Notes under the pieces: generated by a model
Databases searched by the model: none
Told to the model about the DNA's origin: nothing
Seen by the model: the letters and a program-made list of their open reading frames with translations, nothing else
DNA from: Hydrogenovibrio sp. 3SP14C1
GTDB taxonomy: Bacteria; Pseudomonadota; Gammaproteobacteria; Thiomicrospirales; Thiomicrospiraceae
Direction of reading: 5' to 3'
DNA length: 64,000 nucleotides
Assembly (NCBI RefSeq): GCF_029625905.1
Contig: NZ_JARTLM010000008.1
Span: forward strand, 62,001-126,000
Part shown: one piece after another, positions 24,034 through 32,769 of the stretch
Layout: each line of letters opens with the position of its first letter
Numbering within the stretch: position 1 is the first letter of the stretch
Translations under genes and position numbers: made by a program

Positions 24034-25704
24034 TTAATTTTTAATGACAGGTTTGTATTTTATACGATGAGGTTGTGCGGCATCAGCCCCTTTTCGTCGT
24101 TTTAAATCTTCTTCATAATCAGAGAAATTACCTTCAAACCATTCTACATGAGACTCACCTTCAAATGCGAGCATATGCGTAGCGATTCGATCTAAGAACC
24201 AACGGTCATGGGAGATAACTACCGCACAGCCAGCAAAGTCTAAAAGCGCTTCTTCCAGAGCCCGCAAGGTTTCGACATCCAAGTCGTTGGTCGGTTCATC
24301 CAATAAGAGTAAGTTTCCACCGCTACGTAGAGTTTTAGCAAGGTGAACACGGTTTCGTTCCCCACCGGATAATTCACCAATGCGTTTTTGTTGATCATTT
24401 CCCTTGAAGTTGAAGCGACCACAGTAAGCGCGTGAGTTCACTTCAATGTTCCCCACCATGAAGATATCATCGCCTTCAGAAATTTCTTCATAAACAGTCT
24501 TGTTGTCATCTAACGCATCGCGTGATTGGTCGACGTAAGAAAGCTGAACGGTCTCCCCAAAAGAGATTTCCCCAGAATCAGGTTGCTCTTGTCCCGTAAG
24601 CATTTTGAAAAGGGTGGATTTACCGGCACCGTTTGGCCCGATGATCCCAACAATGCCCCCTTGGGGGAGATTGAAGTTTAGATCTTCAATCAGCATACGA
24701 TCGCCAAAGCTTTTTGACATGTGCGAAACTTCAATTACCTTTTCTCCTAAACGATCTGCTACAGGGATAAAGATTTCTTTAGTTTCATTTCGTTTTTGCG
24801 TCTCTTGACTGCTTAACTCTTCAAAGCGTGCTAAACGTGATTTGGATTTGGCATGACGACCTTTTGCATTTGAGCGAACCCACTCCAATTCGTTTTGAAT
24901 TGTTTTCATGCGAGCGTCTTCTTGTTTAGATTCCATTTCTAAGCGTTTTTCTTTTTGTTCAAGCCAAGAAGAGTAGTTGCCTTCATATGGAATTCCTTGC
25001 CCCCGGTCAAGCTCGAGAATCCATTGTGCTGCATTGTCTAAGAAGTAACGATCATGGGTGATTGCCACCACGGTACCGCTGAACTCAAGTAAAAATCGTT
25101 CAAGCCAAGCAATTGATTCTGCATCAAGGTGGTTGGTCGGTTCATCTAGTAGTAGCATGTCAGGTCTTTCAAGCAACAATTTGCAAAGTGCGACACGACG
25201 GCGCTCACCACCAGACAGTTTAGTGACATCGGCATCCCATGCTGGTATGCGTAAGGCATCCGCTGCAATTTCTAAAGTTCTGTCTAAATTATGACCGTCT
25301 TTGGCTTGGATAAGATCTTCAATTTCCGCTTGTTTTTTAGCCAAAGCGTCAAAGTCAGCATCTGGTTCAGCATAAGCAGCGTAAATAGCATCCAGTTCGT
25401 TTAGAGCATTTTTAACTTCTTTTACCGCTTCCTCAACATTGCCTCGAACATCCAAATCTGGATTGAGTTGTGGTTCTTGAGGTAAGTATCCAATTTTGAT
25501 ACCGGGTTGTGGTCGTGCTTCACCCACATAATCTTGATCAATTCCCGCCATGATTCTCAGTAAAGTCGATTTCCCTGAGCCATTTAGCCCTAGCACACCA
25601 ATTTTTGCGCCAGGGAAGAAAGAAAGGGAAATGTCTTTTAAAATGTGTTTATTCGGTGGAACCACTTTTCCAACGCGATTCATGGTGTAAACGAATTGTG
25701 CCAC
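24034..25704 (-). CDS. ettA: EttA energy-dependent translational throttle (ABC-F ATPase)
   Basis: EttA is a ribosome E-site ATPase that gates the first elongation step according to energy state. The 556-residue product has two ABC domains without membrane segments: Walker A GLNGSGKS and GPNGAGKS, signatures LSGGERRR and LSGGERNR, Walker [13 protein letters not shown] and [12 protein letters not shown]. Between them is the charged arm/linker ([19 protein letters not shown]). Length and ending [11 protein letters not shown] match EttA closely. Translation starts at GTG with GAGGT upstream. The 251-base gap to the divergent glyA shows no clear element besides AT-rich promoters. Confidence 0.96.
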   Translation of the reverse strand: MAQFVYTMNRVGKVVPPNKHILKDISLSFFPGAKIGVLGLNGSGKSTLLRIMAGIDQDYVGEARPQPGIKIGYLPQEPQLNPDLDVRGNVEEAVKEVKNALNELDAIYAAYAEPDADFDALAKKQAEIEDLIQAKDGHNLDRTLEIAADALRIPAWDADVTKLSGGERRRVALCKLLLERPDMLLLDEPTNHLDAESIAWLERFLLEFSGTVVAITHDRYFLDNAAQWILELDRGQGIPYEGNYSSWLEQKEKRLEMESKQEDARMKTIQNELEWVRSNAKGRHAKSKSRLARFEELSSQETQKRNETKEIFIPVADRLGEKVIEVSHMSKSFGDRMLIEDLNFNLPQGGIVGIIGPNGAGKSTLFKMLTGQEQPDSGEISFGETVQLSYVDQSRDALDDNKTVYEEISEGDDIFMVGNIEVNSRAYCGRFNFKGNDQQKRIGELSGGERNRVHLAKTLRSGGNLLLLDEPTNDLDVETLRALEEALLDFAGCAVVISHDRWFLDRIATHMLAFEGESHVEWFEGNFSDYEEDLKRRKGADAAQPHRIKYKPVIKN

Positions 25705-25955
25705 GATATTACCTCAAATAATTTGAACGATTTTAATGTTGACCCTTGTAAAAGGAACATTTAAAAAATATGCATAACTGTACCGAAAAAAGAAGATTTT
25801 ATAAAGTTGATTATGATGATAAATCCAGCAATTCTTGATATTGGTGAATTAATTCGATAATTGCAGACCTTAATTGTGGTTTAAATGGTCGATAATTGGT
25901 AAAATTCGCCTTTATATTTTAATTACTTACTTTTTCTTGTTTGGAGACTTTTAGC

Positions 25956-27227
25956 ATGTTTGACAAAAATATGACCATAGCTGGATATGATGATGCTTTA
26001 GCAGATGCGATGAACGCGGAAGCACAGCGTCAAGAAGATCATATCGAATTGATTGCTTCGGAAAATTACACTAGCCCGCGTGTAATGGAAGCTCAAGGCT
26101 CTGTGTTAACGAATAAATATGCAGAAGGTTATCCGAACAAGCGCTACTATGGCGGTTGTGAGCATGTTGATGTAGTCGAGCAGTTAGCGATTGACCGTGC
26201 TAAAGAATTGTTTGGGGCGGATTATGCCAATGTTCAACCACATTCTGGTTCCCAAGCAAACGCGCCTGTATATATGGCGTTGTTAGAACCCGGTGATACG
26301 GTTCTAGGGATGAGCCTAGCTCACGGTGGTCATTTAACACATGGTTCGCATGTTAGTTTTTCAGGCAAAATGTATAACGCAGTTCAGTATGGCTTGAATT
26401 CTGAAACGGGTGTTATTGATTATGAAGAAGTGGAACGCTTGGCGAAAGAGCACAAACCAAAAATGATTATTGCTGGCTTTTCAGCTTATTCACAAGTGGT
26501 TGACTGGCAGAAATTCCGCGATATTGCAGATGCGGTTGGCGCGTACTTAATGGTTGATATGGCGCACGTTGCCGGCTTAGTTGCGGCAGGTGAATATCCT
26601 AACCCAGTACAAATTGCAGATGTGACAACAACAACAACTCACAAAACTTTACGTGGCCCAAGAAGTGGATTAATTTTAGCGAAGTCGAATCCTGAGATTG
26701 AAAAGAAACTGAATTCCGCTATTTTCCCAGGGGCACAAGGTGGGCCGTTGATGCATGTAATCGCAGCCAAGGCGGTTGCTTTTAAAGAAGCAATGGAACC
26801 AGAATTTAAAACTTATGCAAAGCAAGTTAAAGTTAATGCTCAGGCGATGGCTAAAGTCTTTATGGACAGAGGGTTTGATGTTGTTTCAAAAGGGACAGAA
26901 AACCATCTGTTCTTGGTAAGTTTTATAGAACAGGGCTTGACTGGTAAGTTGGTGGATGCGGCGTTAGGGGAAGCGTACATTACAATTAACAAAAACTCAG
27001 TGCCGAATGACCCAATGTCACCGTTCGTGACCAGTGGTATTCGTGTTGGAACAGCCGCTTCTACCACTCGCGGGTTTACAGAAGAAGATTCAAGCAATCT
27101 TGCAGGTTGGATGTGCGATGTGATTGATTCATGTCAGCAATCTTCTGAATCTTGGGATGACAAAGTGGTGGCAGAGGTTCGCGAAAAAGTGAAAGCTTTG
27201 TGTGCTGCACGCCCTGTTTATAAATAA
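25956..27227 (+). CDS. glyA: Serine hydroxymethyltransferase
   Basis: GlyA is a PLP enzyme that converts serine and tetrahydrofolate to glycine and methylene-tetrahydrofolate. The 423-residue product shows [40 protein letters not shown], the [17 protein letters not shown] segment with the cofactor Asp, and the PLP lysine in [14 protein letters not shown]. The ATG at 25956 is chosen because TTGGAG lies eight bases upstream; an in-frame TTG at 25941 overlaps that ribosome site. nrdR follows after 18 bases and the riboflavin genes follow, linking folate, deoxynucleotide and flavin supply. Confidence 0.97.
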   Translation: MFDKNMTIAGYDDALADAMNAEAQRQEDHIELIASENYTSPRVMEAQGSVLTNKYAEGYPNKRYYGGCEHVDVVEQLAIDRAKELFGADYANVQPHSGSQANAPVYMALLEPGDTVLGMSLAHGGHLTHGSHVSFSGKMYNAVQYGLNSETGVIDYEEVERLAKEHKPKMIIAGFSAYSQVVDWQKFRDIADAVGAYLMVDMAHVAGLVAAGEYPNPVQIADVTTTTTHKTLRGPRSGLILAKSNPEIEKKLNSAIFPGAQGGPLMHVIAAKAVAFKEAMEPEFKTYAKQVKVNAQAMAKVFMDRGFDVVSKGTENHLFLVSFIEQGLTGKLVDAALGEAYITINKNSVPNDPMSPFVTSGIRVGTAASTTRGFTEEDSSNLAGWMCDVIDSCQQSSESWDDKVVAEVREKVKALCAARPVYK

Positions 27228-27245
27228 CCTTACTTAAGACTGATT

Positions 27246-27710
27246 ATGCACTGTCCATTTTGCAACACGCCTGACACGAAAGTGATCGACTCTCGCCTCG
27301 CAACAGAAGGGGCGCAGGTTCGTCGTCGACGTGAATGTATGAGATGTGCAGAACGTTTTACGACTTATGAAACGGCTGAACTCACCTTACCGCGTGTGAT
27401 TAAATCTGATGGTAATCGTGAACGCTTTGATGATGATAAGATCCGTCGTGGTTTGATAAAGGCGCTTGAAAAACGTCCGGTTGCCAGTGAGGCAATTGAT
27501 CAGGTCGTAAATCGTATTCATAAACAATTGACTGCCGAAGGGGTTCGAGAAATCCCTTCTTCTCAAATAGGCGAACTATTGATGGAAGCTCTAAAAGAAC
27601 TCGATCAAGTTGCTTATGTCCGTTTCGCGTCCGTGTACAGATCCTTCCAAGACGTTAATGCTTTTCGAGAAGAAATTGAAAGGCTGGTAAAAGCGACTAA
27701 ATCACAATAA
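27246..27710 (+). CDS. nrdR: NrdR transcriptional repressor of ribonucleotide reductase genes
   Basis: NrdR senses ATP/dATP and represses nrd operons. The 154-residue product starts with the zinc ribbon [17 protein letters not shown] ... [17 protein letters not shown] (two CxxC pairs) followed by the ATP-cone domain ([31 protein letters not shown]). Length and domain order are standard. It overlaps the ribD start by one base (TAATG), a coupling often seen because nrdR commonly precedes ribD. No NrdR box is visible immediately around it. Confidence 0.97.
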   Translation: MHCPFCNTPDTKVIDSRLATEGAQVRRRRECMRCAERFTTYETAELTLPRVIKSDGNRERFDDDKIRRGLIKALEKRPVASEAIDQVVNRIHKQLTAEGVREIPSSQIGELLMEALKELDQVAYVRFASVYRSFQDVNAFREEIERLVKATKSQ

Positions 27711-28885
27711 TGTCTTTGCCATCAAATAACGCCTTTTCTAATTTTGATCTCCAAATGATGCAAAGAGCGATTGATCTGGCTCGAAAAGGCATTTATTCAA
27801 CAAAGCCTAATCCGGCGGTTGGGTGTGTCATAACCCAGCAAGAAAAAATCATTGCAGAAGGATGGCATCATAAAGCGGGGGAGCCTCATGCAGAACGTGT
27901 CGCCTTAGCCAATGCGGTTGAGTCTGTTAAAGGTGCGACGGTTTATGTCACTCTGGAGCCCTGTTCACATCATGGCAAAACGCCGCCTTGTGCTGATGCT
28001 TTAGTTGACTCTGGGGTGGCTAGAGTTGTGATTGCGATGCAAGATCCTAATCCACTTGTGGCAGGAAACGGGATTAAAAGATTAGAGCAGGCGGGTATTG
28101 TCGTTGACAGTGGTATTTTGTCTGAAGAAGCTGCTGCTTTAAATAAAGGGTTTGTTTCTGCCATGAAATCGAATAGACCTTTTGTTCGTTTAAAAGTAGC
28201 GAACAGTTTAGATGGGCGAACCGCCATGGCGAATGGCGAAAGCCAGTGGATCACCGGGTCGGAAGCACGGCACCAAGTGCATTTAATGCGTGCTCAGCAT
28301 GGTGCAGTTGTCACAGGGGTTGGAACGGTTTTAGCGGATAATCCGAGTTTAAATGTACGTTTGCCGGAAACGGAGCTGGTCGAATTGGGATTAACAGCAG
28401 AAGATTGCCATCCTTTAAGAGTGGTGCTGGATGCAAACTTGAGTACGCCTTTGAATGCAAAAATGTTGTCTTTAAATGGGCGCACGCTTTTAATGACGTC
28501 TAAAGAAACGGCTGATCAAAATCTGGATTTAGTGGAGCAGTTTTATCAAAAAGGTGCCGAAGTAATTGCTGTGGAGTCGGATGGTGATAAGTTAGACATT
28601 CATTCCGTGCTGTCGTATTTGGTAGAAAACGAAAAAGTTTATGATGTTATGGTTGAAGCGGGAGCCATTGTGGCAGGCGCTTTTATCCAGGCGGATGTGG
28701 TTAATGAATTGCATGTGTTTGCTGCACCGATCTTGATGGGAGACATGGCGAAACCTATGTTTGTGCTACCAGGCCTGGGAGAAATGGCCGATAAAAAGGT
28801 TTTTGCTTACCAGTCTGTTCAAACGTTAGGGGAGGATTTATACTTGGTATTAACCCCGAAAGCTAACCAAATAAAGGATGTTTAA
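27710..28885 (+). CDS. ribD: RibD bifunctional riboflavin deaminase/reductase
   Basis: RibD carries out the second and third steps of riboflavin synthesis: deamination of the pyrimidine, then reduction of its ribose. The 391-residue product has an N-terminal cytidine-deaminase-like domain (zinc ligands in GEPHAERVALANAV and TLEPCSHHGKTPPCADAL) and a C-terminal RibD reductase domain (RPFVRLKVANSLDGRTAMANGESQWITG and MVEAGAIVAGAF). Length is slightly above the usual 360-380. It overlaps nrdR upstream and ribE downstream by one base each. A perfect CCAGGCCTGG lies near its end, encoding Pro-Gly-Leu. No FMN riboswitch is visible upstream. Confidence 0.96.
   Translation: MSLPSNNAFSNFDLQMMQRAIDLARKGIYSTKPNPAVGCVITQQEKIIAEGWHHKAGEPHAERVALANAVESVKGATVYVTLEPCSHHGKTPPCADALVDSGVARVVIAMQDPNPLVAGNGIKRLEQAGIVVDSGILSEEAAALNKGFVSAMKSNRPFVRLKVANSLDGRTAMANGESQWITGSEARHQVHLMRAQHGAVVTGVGTVLADNPSLNVRLPETELVELGLTAEDCHPLRVVLDANLSTPLNAKMLSLNGRTLLMTSKETADQNLDLVEQFYQKGAEVIAVESDGDKLDIHSVLSYLVENEKVYDVMVEAGAIVAGAFIQADVVNELHVFAAPILMGDMAKPMFVLPGLGEMADKKVFAYQSVQTLGEDLYLVLTPKANQIKDV
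28769..28778. repeat. Iterated palindrome CCAGGCCTGG, copy in ribD
   Basis: Perfect copy; frame CCA-GGC-CTG, read as Pro-Gly-Leu near the RibD C-terminus. Confidence 0.9.
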
Positions 28886-29550
28886 TGTTTACCGGAATCA
28901 TTGAGTCTGAAGGTTCTATTTCACGTATTGATCCCGTTAATGGGGATGCGCGTATGACCATTAAGGTTGGTAAACTGGATATGTCGGATGTCAAAATCGG
29001 TGATAGTATTGCCTGTAATGGCGTGTGCTTAACCGCGATTGAATTAACCGACTCAGCTTACGTGGCGGATGTATCGTCAGAAACATTAAAAGTCACCACT
29101 TTGGGGAGCTTAAAAGTCGGCTCTCCGGTTAACCTAGAAAAAGCATTACGATTGCAGGATCGTTTGGGCGGGCACCTAGTGAGTGGACATGTTGATGGCG
29201 TGGGTAAAGTGTTATCAATCACACAAGAAGCTCGGTCTTGGCGTTATCAGATTGAAGCACCTGTTGCGTTGGCCAAATACATTGCTGGCAAAGGATCTAT
29301 TTGTATTAATGGTATCAGCCTAACCGTGAATCAGGTAAAAGACTGTGCTTTTGATGTTAATATTGTGCCGCATACACGGCAGGAAACGACGATTAAACAT
29401 TTTCAAGTCGGAACAGAAATCAACTTGGAAGTTGATTTGCTAGCGCGTTATCTAGAAAGAATGTTAAACGCACCAAAAGACACCGAACAATCAGATGCTG
29501 ATTCGTCTAGTATTACGCGTGAGTTGTTAGCGGATCGCGGTTTTTTGTAA
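28885..29550 (+). CDS. ribE: Riboflavin synthase, alpha chain
   Basis: It dismutates two lumazine molecules into riboflavin. The 221-residue product begins MFTGIIESEG and has the two repeated barrel domains: ACNGVCLTAIEL ... DVSSETLKVTTLG and GGHLVSGHVDGVGKV in the first, ICINGISLTVNQVKD ... NIVPHTRQETTIKH in the second. Length is typical. The start overlaps the ribD stop. Some databases call this gene ribC or ribE. The C-terminal 20 residues are acidic and variable. Confidence 0.96.
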   Translation: MFTGIIESEGSISRIDPVNGDARMTIKVGKLDMSDVKIGDSIACNGVCLTAIELTDSAYVADVSSETLKVTTLGSLKVGSPVNLEKALRLQDRLGGHLVSGHVDGVGKVLSITQEARSWRYQIEAPVALAKYIAGKGSICINGISLTVNQVKDCAFDVNIVPHTRQETTIKHFQVGTEINLEVDLLARYLERMLNAPKDTEQSDADSSSITRELLADRGFL

Positions 29551-29568
29551 CAAATAATTGGACAAAAC

Positions 29569-30687
29569 ATGCAGTTAAATACCATTGAAGAATTGATTGA
29601 AGATTATAAGCAGGGCAAGATGATTATCCTGATGGATGATGAAGACCGTGAAAATGAAGGCGACTTAATGATGCCTGCCAGTGCGGTGACTGCAGATCAA
29701 ATCAATTATATGGCGCGTTACGGACGTGGCTTGATTTGTCTAACGTTGACGAAAGAACGTTGTCAGCAGTTACATCTTCCATTAATGACGCGTAATAACC
29801 AAGATTCTTTAGGGACAAGCTTTACTGTTTCAATTGAAGCGGCAGAAGGGGTGACCACCGGGATATCGGCTGCCGATCGTGCTAGAACCATTCAAGCAGC
29901 GATTCAACCCGATGCGCAACCAACCGACATTGTTACGCCGGGACATGTTTTTCCGATTATGGCAAAGCCAGGCGGGGTGCTCGAAAGAGCGGGGCATACG
30001 GAGTCTGGATGTGATTTGTCTCGTTTGGCGGGGCTTGAACCTGCGTCAGTGATTGTTGAGATCATGAACGAAGACGGCACAATGGCACGTCGTGATGATT
30101 TAGAGGTTTTTGCCAAAGAACATGGTATTAAACTTGGAACAGTCGCCGACTTGATTCAGTATCGTTTGAAGAATGAAAAAACGATTGAACGGGTTTCTGA
30201 ATGTCATTTGCCAACGGAATATGGTGATTTTCGTTTAATCGGTTATGAAGATGTTTTGGAACACCGTACGCATTTAGCACTGGTGCACGGGCAATTAAAG
30301 AAAGACAAACCTACAACGGTTCGTGTTCATATGTTGGATACATTGTGTGATTTGTTTGATTCAAAAAGAGACGAATGTGGTTGGTCATTACGTAGTGCCA
30401 TGAAGCAAATTGCACAGGAAGAATCGGGTGTTATTGTTGTGTTGCGTAAGCATGAAGAAGGTGCTGAGCTATTGGATAAAATTCAACAGTTCCAAATGAA
30501 AGATCGTGGCATCAATAAACCAGAAGTTCAAACGGAAGATGATGCAAAGACCTACGGATTAGGCGCTCAGATTTTATCTGACTTAGGCTTGACGAAACTA
30601 AAGGTTATTGGATCAGCATGGAAAATGAGCGCGTTGGGCGGATTTGGTTTGGAAATCATTGAAAATATAGACAAACAAAAAGAATGA
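29569..30687 (+). CDS. ribBX: RibBX: DHBP synthase fused to a degenerate GTP cyclohydrolase II domain
   Basis: The N-terminal domain (1-200) is 3,4-dihydroxy-2-butanone 4-phosphate synthase with [25 protein letters not shown] and the [16 protein letters not shown] block. The C-terminal part (about 207-372) resembles RibA, but the zinc motif C-x10-C-x-C is broken: C270 aligns with the last Cys while the other two positions carry non-Cys residues. The catalytic QEGR loop reads HEEGA. So GTP cyclohydrolase II activity is unlikely, and a separate RibA is expected elsewhere in the genome. Fusions of this kind have been described in Proteobacteria as RibBX. It lies 18 bases after ribE and 60 before ribH. 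Confidence 0.9.
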   Translation: MQLNTIEELIEDYKQGKMIILMDDEDRENEGDLMMPASAVTADQINYMARYGRGLICLTLTKERCQQLHLPLMTRNNQDSLGTSFTVSIEAAEGVTTGISAADRARTIQAAIQPDAQPTDIVTPGHVFPIMAKPGGVLERAGHTESGCDLSRLAGLEPASVIVEIMNEDGTMARRDDLEVFAKEHGIKLGTVADLIQYRLKNEKTIERVSECHLPTEYGDFRLIGYEDVLEHRTHLALVHGQLKKDKPTTVRVHMLDTLCDLFDSKRDECGWSLRSAMKQIAQEESGVIVVLRKHEEGAELLDKIQQFQMKDRGINKPEVQTEDDAKTYGLGAQILSDLGLTKLKVIGSAWKMSALGGFGLEIIENIDKQKE

Positions 30688-30747
30688 TGGCTAAATAAGC
30701 TAAAAATATTAAATAGAAGTAACAAAATAGAATAATAGGGTTGAATA

Positions 30748-31209
30748 ATGAATATCATCGAAGGAAATTTAACTGCGCAGGGCTTAAAAGTCGGACTGGT
30801 TGTTGGTCGTTTTAATAGCTTTATTGTTGATAGTCTTGTAAAAGGTGCAATTGATACGATTGTTCGTCACGGTGGTTCGGAAGAAAATATTGAACAAGTG
30901 TTGGTTCCTGGCGCTTTTGAAATTCCGATTGTTGCTCAAAAAATGGCTGCTTCTGGAAAATATGATGTGATTGTCGCACTCGGTGCGGTAATTCGTGGCG
31001 GTACGCCGCATTTTGATTACGTTGCCGGAGAATGTGTTAAAGGCATTGGTCAGGTTGCATTAAATAGTGGTATTCCAGTTTCATTTGGTGTGTTAACGGT
31101 TGATACCATTGATCAAGCCATTGAACGAGCGGGTACGAAAGCCGGAAACAAAGGCGAAGAGTGTACTTTAGCAGCGATTGAAACCGCTAATGTTTTAAAA
31201 CAAATTTAA
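30748..31209 (+). CDS. ribH: 6,7-dimethyl-8-ribityllumazine synthase
   Basis: RibH condenses the RibD product (after dephosphorylation) with the RibB product to form lumazine. The 153-residue product has the usual features: [39 protein letters not shown], the catalytic loop [16 protein letters not shown] and [20 protein letters not shown]. Length is standard. AGGG precedes the ATG. It stands between ribBX and nusB, the order shared by many gammaproteobacteria. The 60-base spacer upstream is AT-rich and shows no hairpin. Confidence 0.97.
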   Translation: MNIIEGNLTAQGLKVGLVVGRFNSFIVDSLVKGAIDTIVRHGGSEENIEQVLVPGAFEIPIVAQKMAASGKYDVIVALGAVIRGGTPHFDYVAGECVKGIGQVALNSGIPVSFGVLTVDTIDQAIERAGTKAGNKGEECTLAAIETANVLKQI

Positions 31210-31224
31210 TGGTTGTTTAAGTTA

Positions 31225-31710
31225 ATGAATTTATCCGATTTTAAACCTGGCGAAGGAACAGAGGTTCCTGAAGAAGAAAAAAGTGTTAGTGTCAGAACAC
31301 AAACACGTCGTGTGGCACTTCAGGCATTGTATCAGTGGCAGGTGAATCACTCAGAAACGCTCGATATTATTAAGCAATTTTCAGAAGAAGGACGCTTGGT
31401 GGATACTGATGCGGCTTTGTTTCAAGAAATCGTCAATGAAGTTACAAATCATGCAACAGAGTTAGATGAGCTGTATGCGCCTTTGTTGGATAGAGCCGTG
31501 GCTCGCATCGATCCAATAGAAAAAAATATCATGCGCATGGGCGTGTATGAGTTACAAAATAAATTAGAAATTCCATATCGTGTTGTCATCAATGAATCGG
31601 TAGAACTTGCCAAACGCTTTGGTGCTGAAGAAAGTCATAAATATATCAATGGTATTTTAGATAAAGTCTCGCAAGAGTTGAGAAGTTTGGAAAAAACTCA
31701 AGCAGAATAA
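31225..31710 (+). CDS. nusB: NusB transcription antitermination factor
   Basis: NusB binds boxA RNA with NusE (S10) and keeps RNA polymerase processive on rRNA operons. The 161-residue product has an extended N-terminus (about 1-22), then RRVALQALYQWQVN and the C-terminal NIMRMGVYELQNKLEIPYRVVINE ... AKRFGAEESHKYINGILDKV typical of NusB. I choose ATG 31225; a TTG at 31213 is possible and neither has a clear Shine-Dalgarno sequence, so coupling from ribH (15 bases before) may help. A strong terminator follows, separating it from thiL. Confidence 0.94.
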   Translation: MNLSDFKPGEGTEVPEEEKSVSVRTQTRRVALQALYQWQVNHSETLDIIKQFSEEGRLVDTDAALFQEIVNEVTNHATELDELYAPLLDRAVARIDPIEKNIMRMGVYELQNKLEIPYRVVINESVELAKRFGAEESHKYINGILDKVSQELRSLEKTQAE

Positions 31711-31732
31711 ACAGGCTTTCGATGAAGATATT

Positions 31733-31760
31733 AAAAACCAGAGAATGCTCTGGTTTTTTT
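31733..31760 (+). terminator. Rho-independent terminator after nusB
   Basis: AAAACCAGAG and CTCTGGTTTT pair around the loop AATG, followed by more T. It ends the glyA-nusB run, though some read-through into thiL is possible. Confidence 0.88.
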
Positions 31761-31796
31761 GTTTTATCCCTCCTTTTAAAATAAAGAGAGCTTTTT

Positions 31797-32768
31797 ATGG
31801 CACATGAATTTGATGTGATTGAGACCTTTTTCAAACCGTTGTCCAAAGTTGGACAAGCTGAAGAAATTGGCATTGGGGATGATGGGGCGGTTTTGTCTTG
31901 TCTTTCTGGGCATCAGTTAGTGGTGGTGACGGATACCGTAATAGAGGGGGTTCATTTCCCCGCTGAGACATCCGCTTATGATATTGCCTGGAAAGCATTG
32001 GCTGTAAATTTGAGCGACTTAGCAGCGATGGGTGCAACACCGGCCTTTTATTCTTTGGCGCTAAGTTTACCTGCTGAAAAAAATGACCAGGCCTGGCTAG
32101 AATTGTTTGCCGGAGGGCTGAAGCAGTTAGCCAGCTTATATAACATTCCTTTAGTAGGAGGCGATACTACACGGTCAGACCGTCTGACGATTACCGTTAC
32201 TGCTCAAGGATGGGTGGAAACGGGACAAGCCATTCTGCGAAAAGGGGCAAAACCTGGAGATTTGATTTTTGTCTCAGGCAAACTGGGGGAAGGCGGACTT
32301 GGCTTAAAAGCTGTTCAGCAACATTGGGATGAAGCTGATTATGTGGATGCTAAACAAAAGCTAAATCAACCTGCTCCACAAGTAACTTTAGGGTATTACC
32401 TGAAAGGGCTTGCGACCAGTGCCATTGATGTTTCAGATGGTCTCTTGGCGGATTTAAAGCATATTCTAGCCTCATCGAAATGCAGTGCTTGGATTGATGT
32501 CGAGTCAGTACCGATTTCTGACACCATGCGAGCGTATATCAAACAATCTGAGGATTGGTCACTCCCCCTGATTGCAGGGGATGACTATGAGTTGTGTTTT
32601 ACCATTCATCCTGATAGTCGTTCGTCTTTATTAACACTTGCACAAGAGTTGGATATTCCTTTGACAGAAATCGGGCAAATAGAAAAAGAGGAAGAAGGGG
32701 ATATTCGGTTAAAAAATGCACCTGAACAGCAGGCACATTTAAACCAATTCGGATTTGAACACTTCTAG
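31797..32768 (+). CDS. thiL: Thiamine-monophosphate kinase
   Basis: ThiL phosphorylates thiamine monophosphate to the active diphosphate. The 323-residue product shows the ATP-grasp-like PurM fold motifs: GIGDDGAVLSC, VTDTVIEGVHFP, the AWKALAVNLSDLAAMGATP segment, VGGDTTRSDRLTITVTAQG and IDVSDGLLADLKHI, with GDDYELCFTI near the end. Length is typical. AAGAGAG precedes the ATG. It often sits after nusB and before pgpA; here pgpA is absent and a convergent receptor gene ends two bases away. One perfect CCAGGCCTGG lies in frame as Gln-Ala-Trp. Confidence 0.96.
   Translation: MAHEFDVIETFFKPLSKVGQAEEIGIGDDGAVLSCLSGHQLVVVTDTVIEGVHFPAETSAYDIAWKALAVNLSDLAAMGATPAFYSLALSLPAEKNDQAWLELFAGGLKQLASLYNIPLVGGDTTRSDRLTITVTAQGWVETGQAILRKGAKPGDLIFVSGKLGEGGLGLKAVQQHWDEADYVDAKQKLNQPAPQVTLGYYLKGLATSAIDVSDGLLADLKHILASSKCSAWIDVESVPISDTMRAYIKQSEDWSLPLIAGDDYELCFTIHPDSRSSLLTLAQELDIPLTEIGQIEKEEEGDIRLKNAPEQQAHLNQFGFEHF
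32087..32096. repeat. Iterated palindrome CCAGGCCTGG, copy in thiL
   Basis: Perfect copy in the other frame (C-CAG-GCC-TGG), read as Gln-Ala-Trp. Confidence 0.9.
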
Positions 32769-32769
32769 T

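Noticed and set aside
27500..29570. FMN riboswitch for the riboflavin genes
   Set aside because: The rib genes overlap each other and nrdR; no conserved RFN-type leader is visible before ribD, ribBX or ribH.
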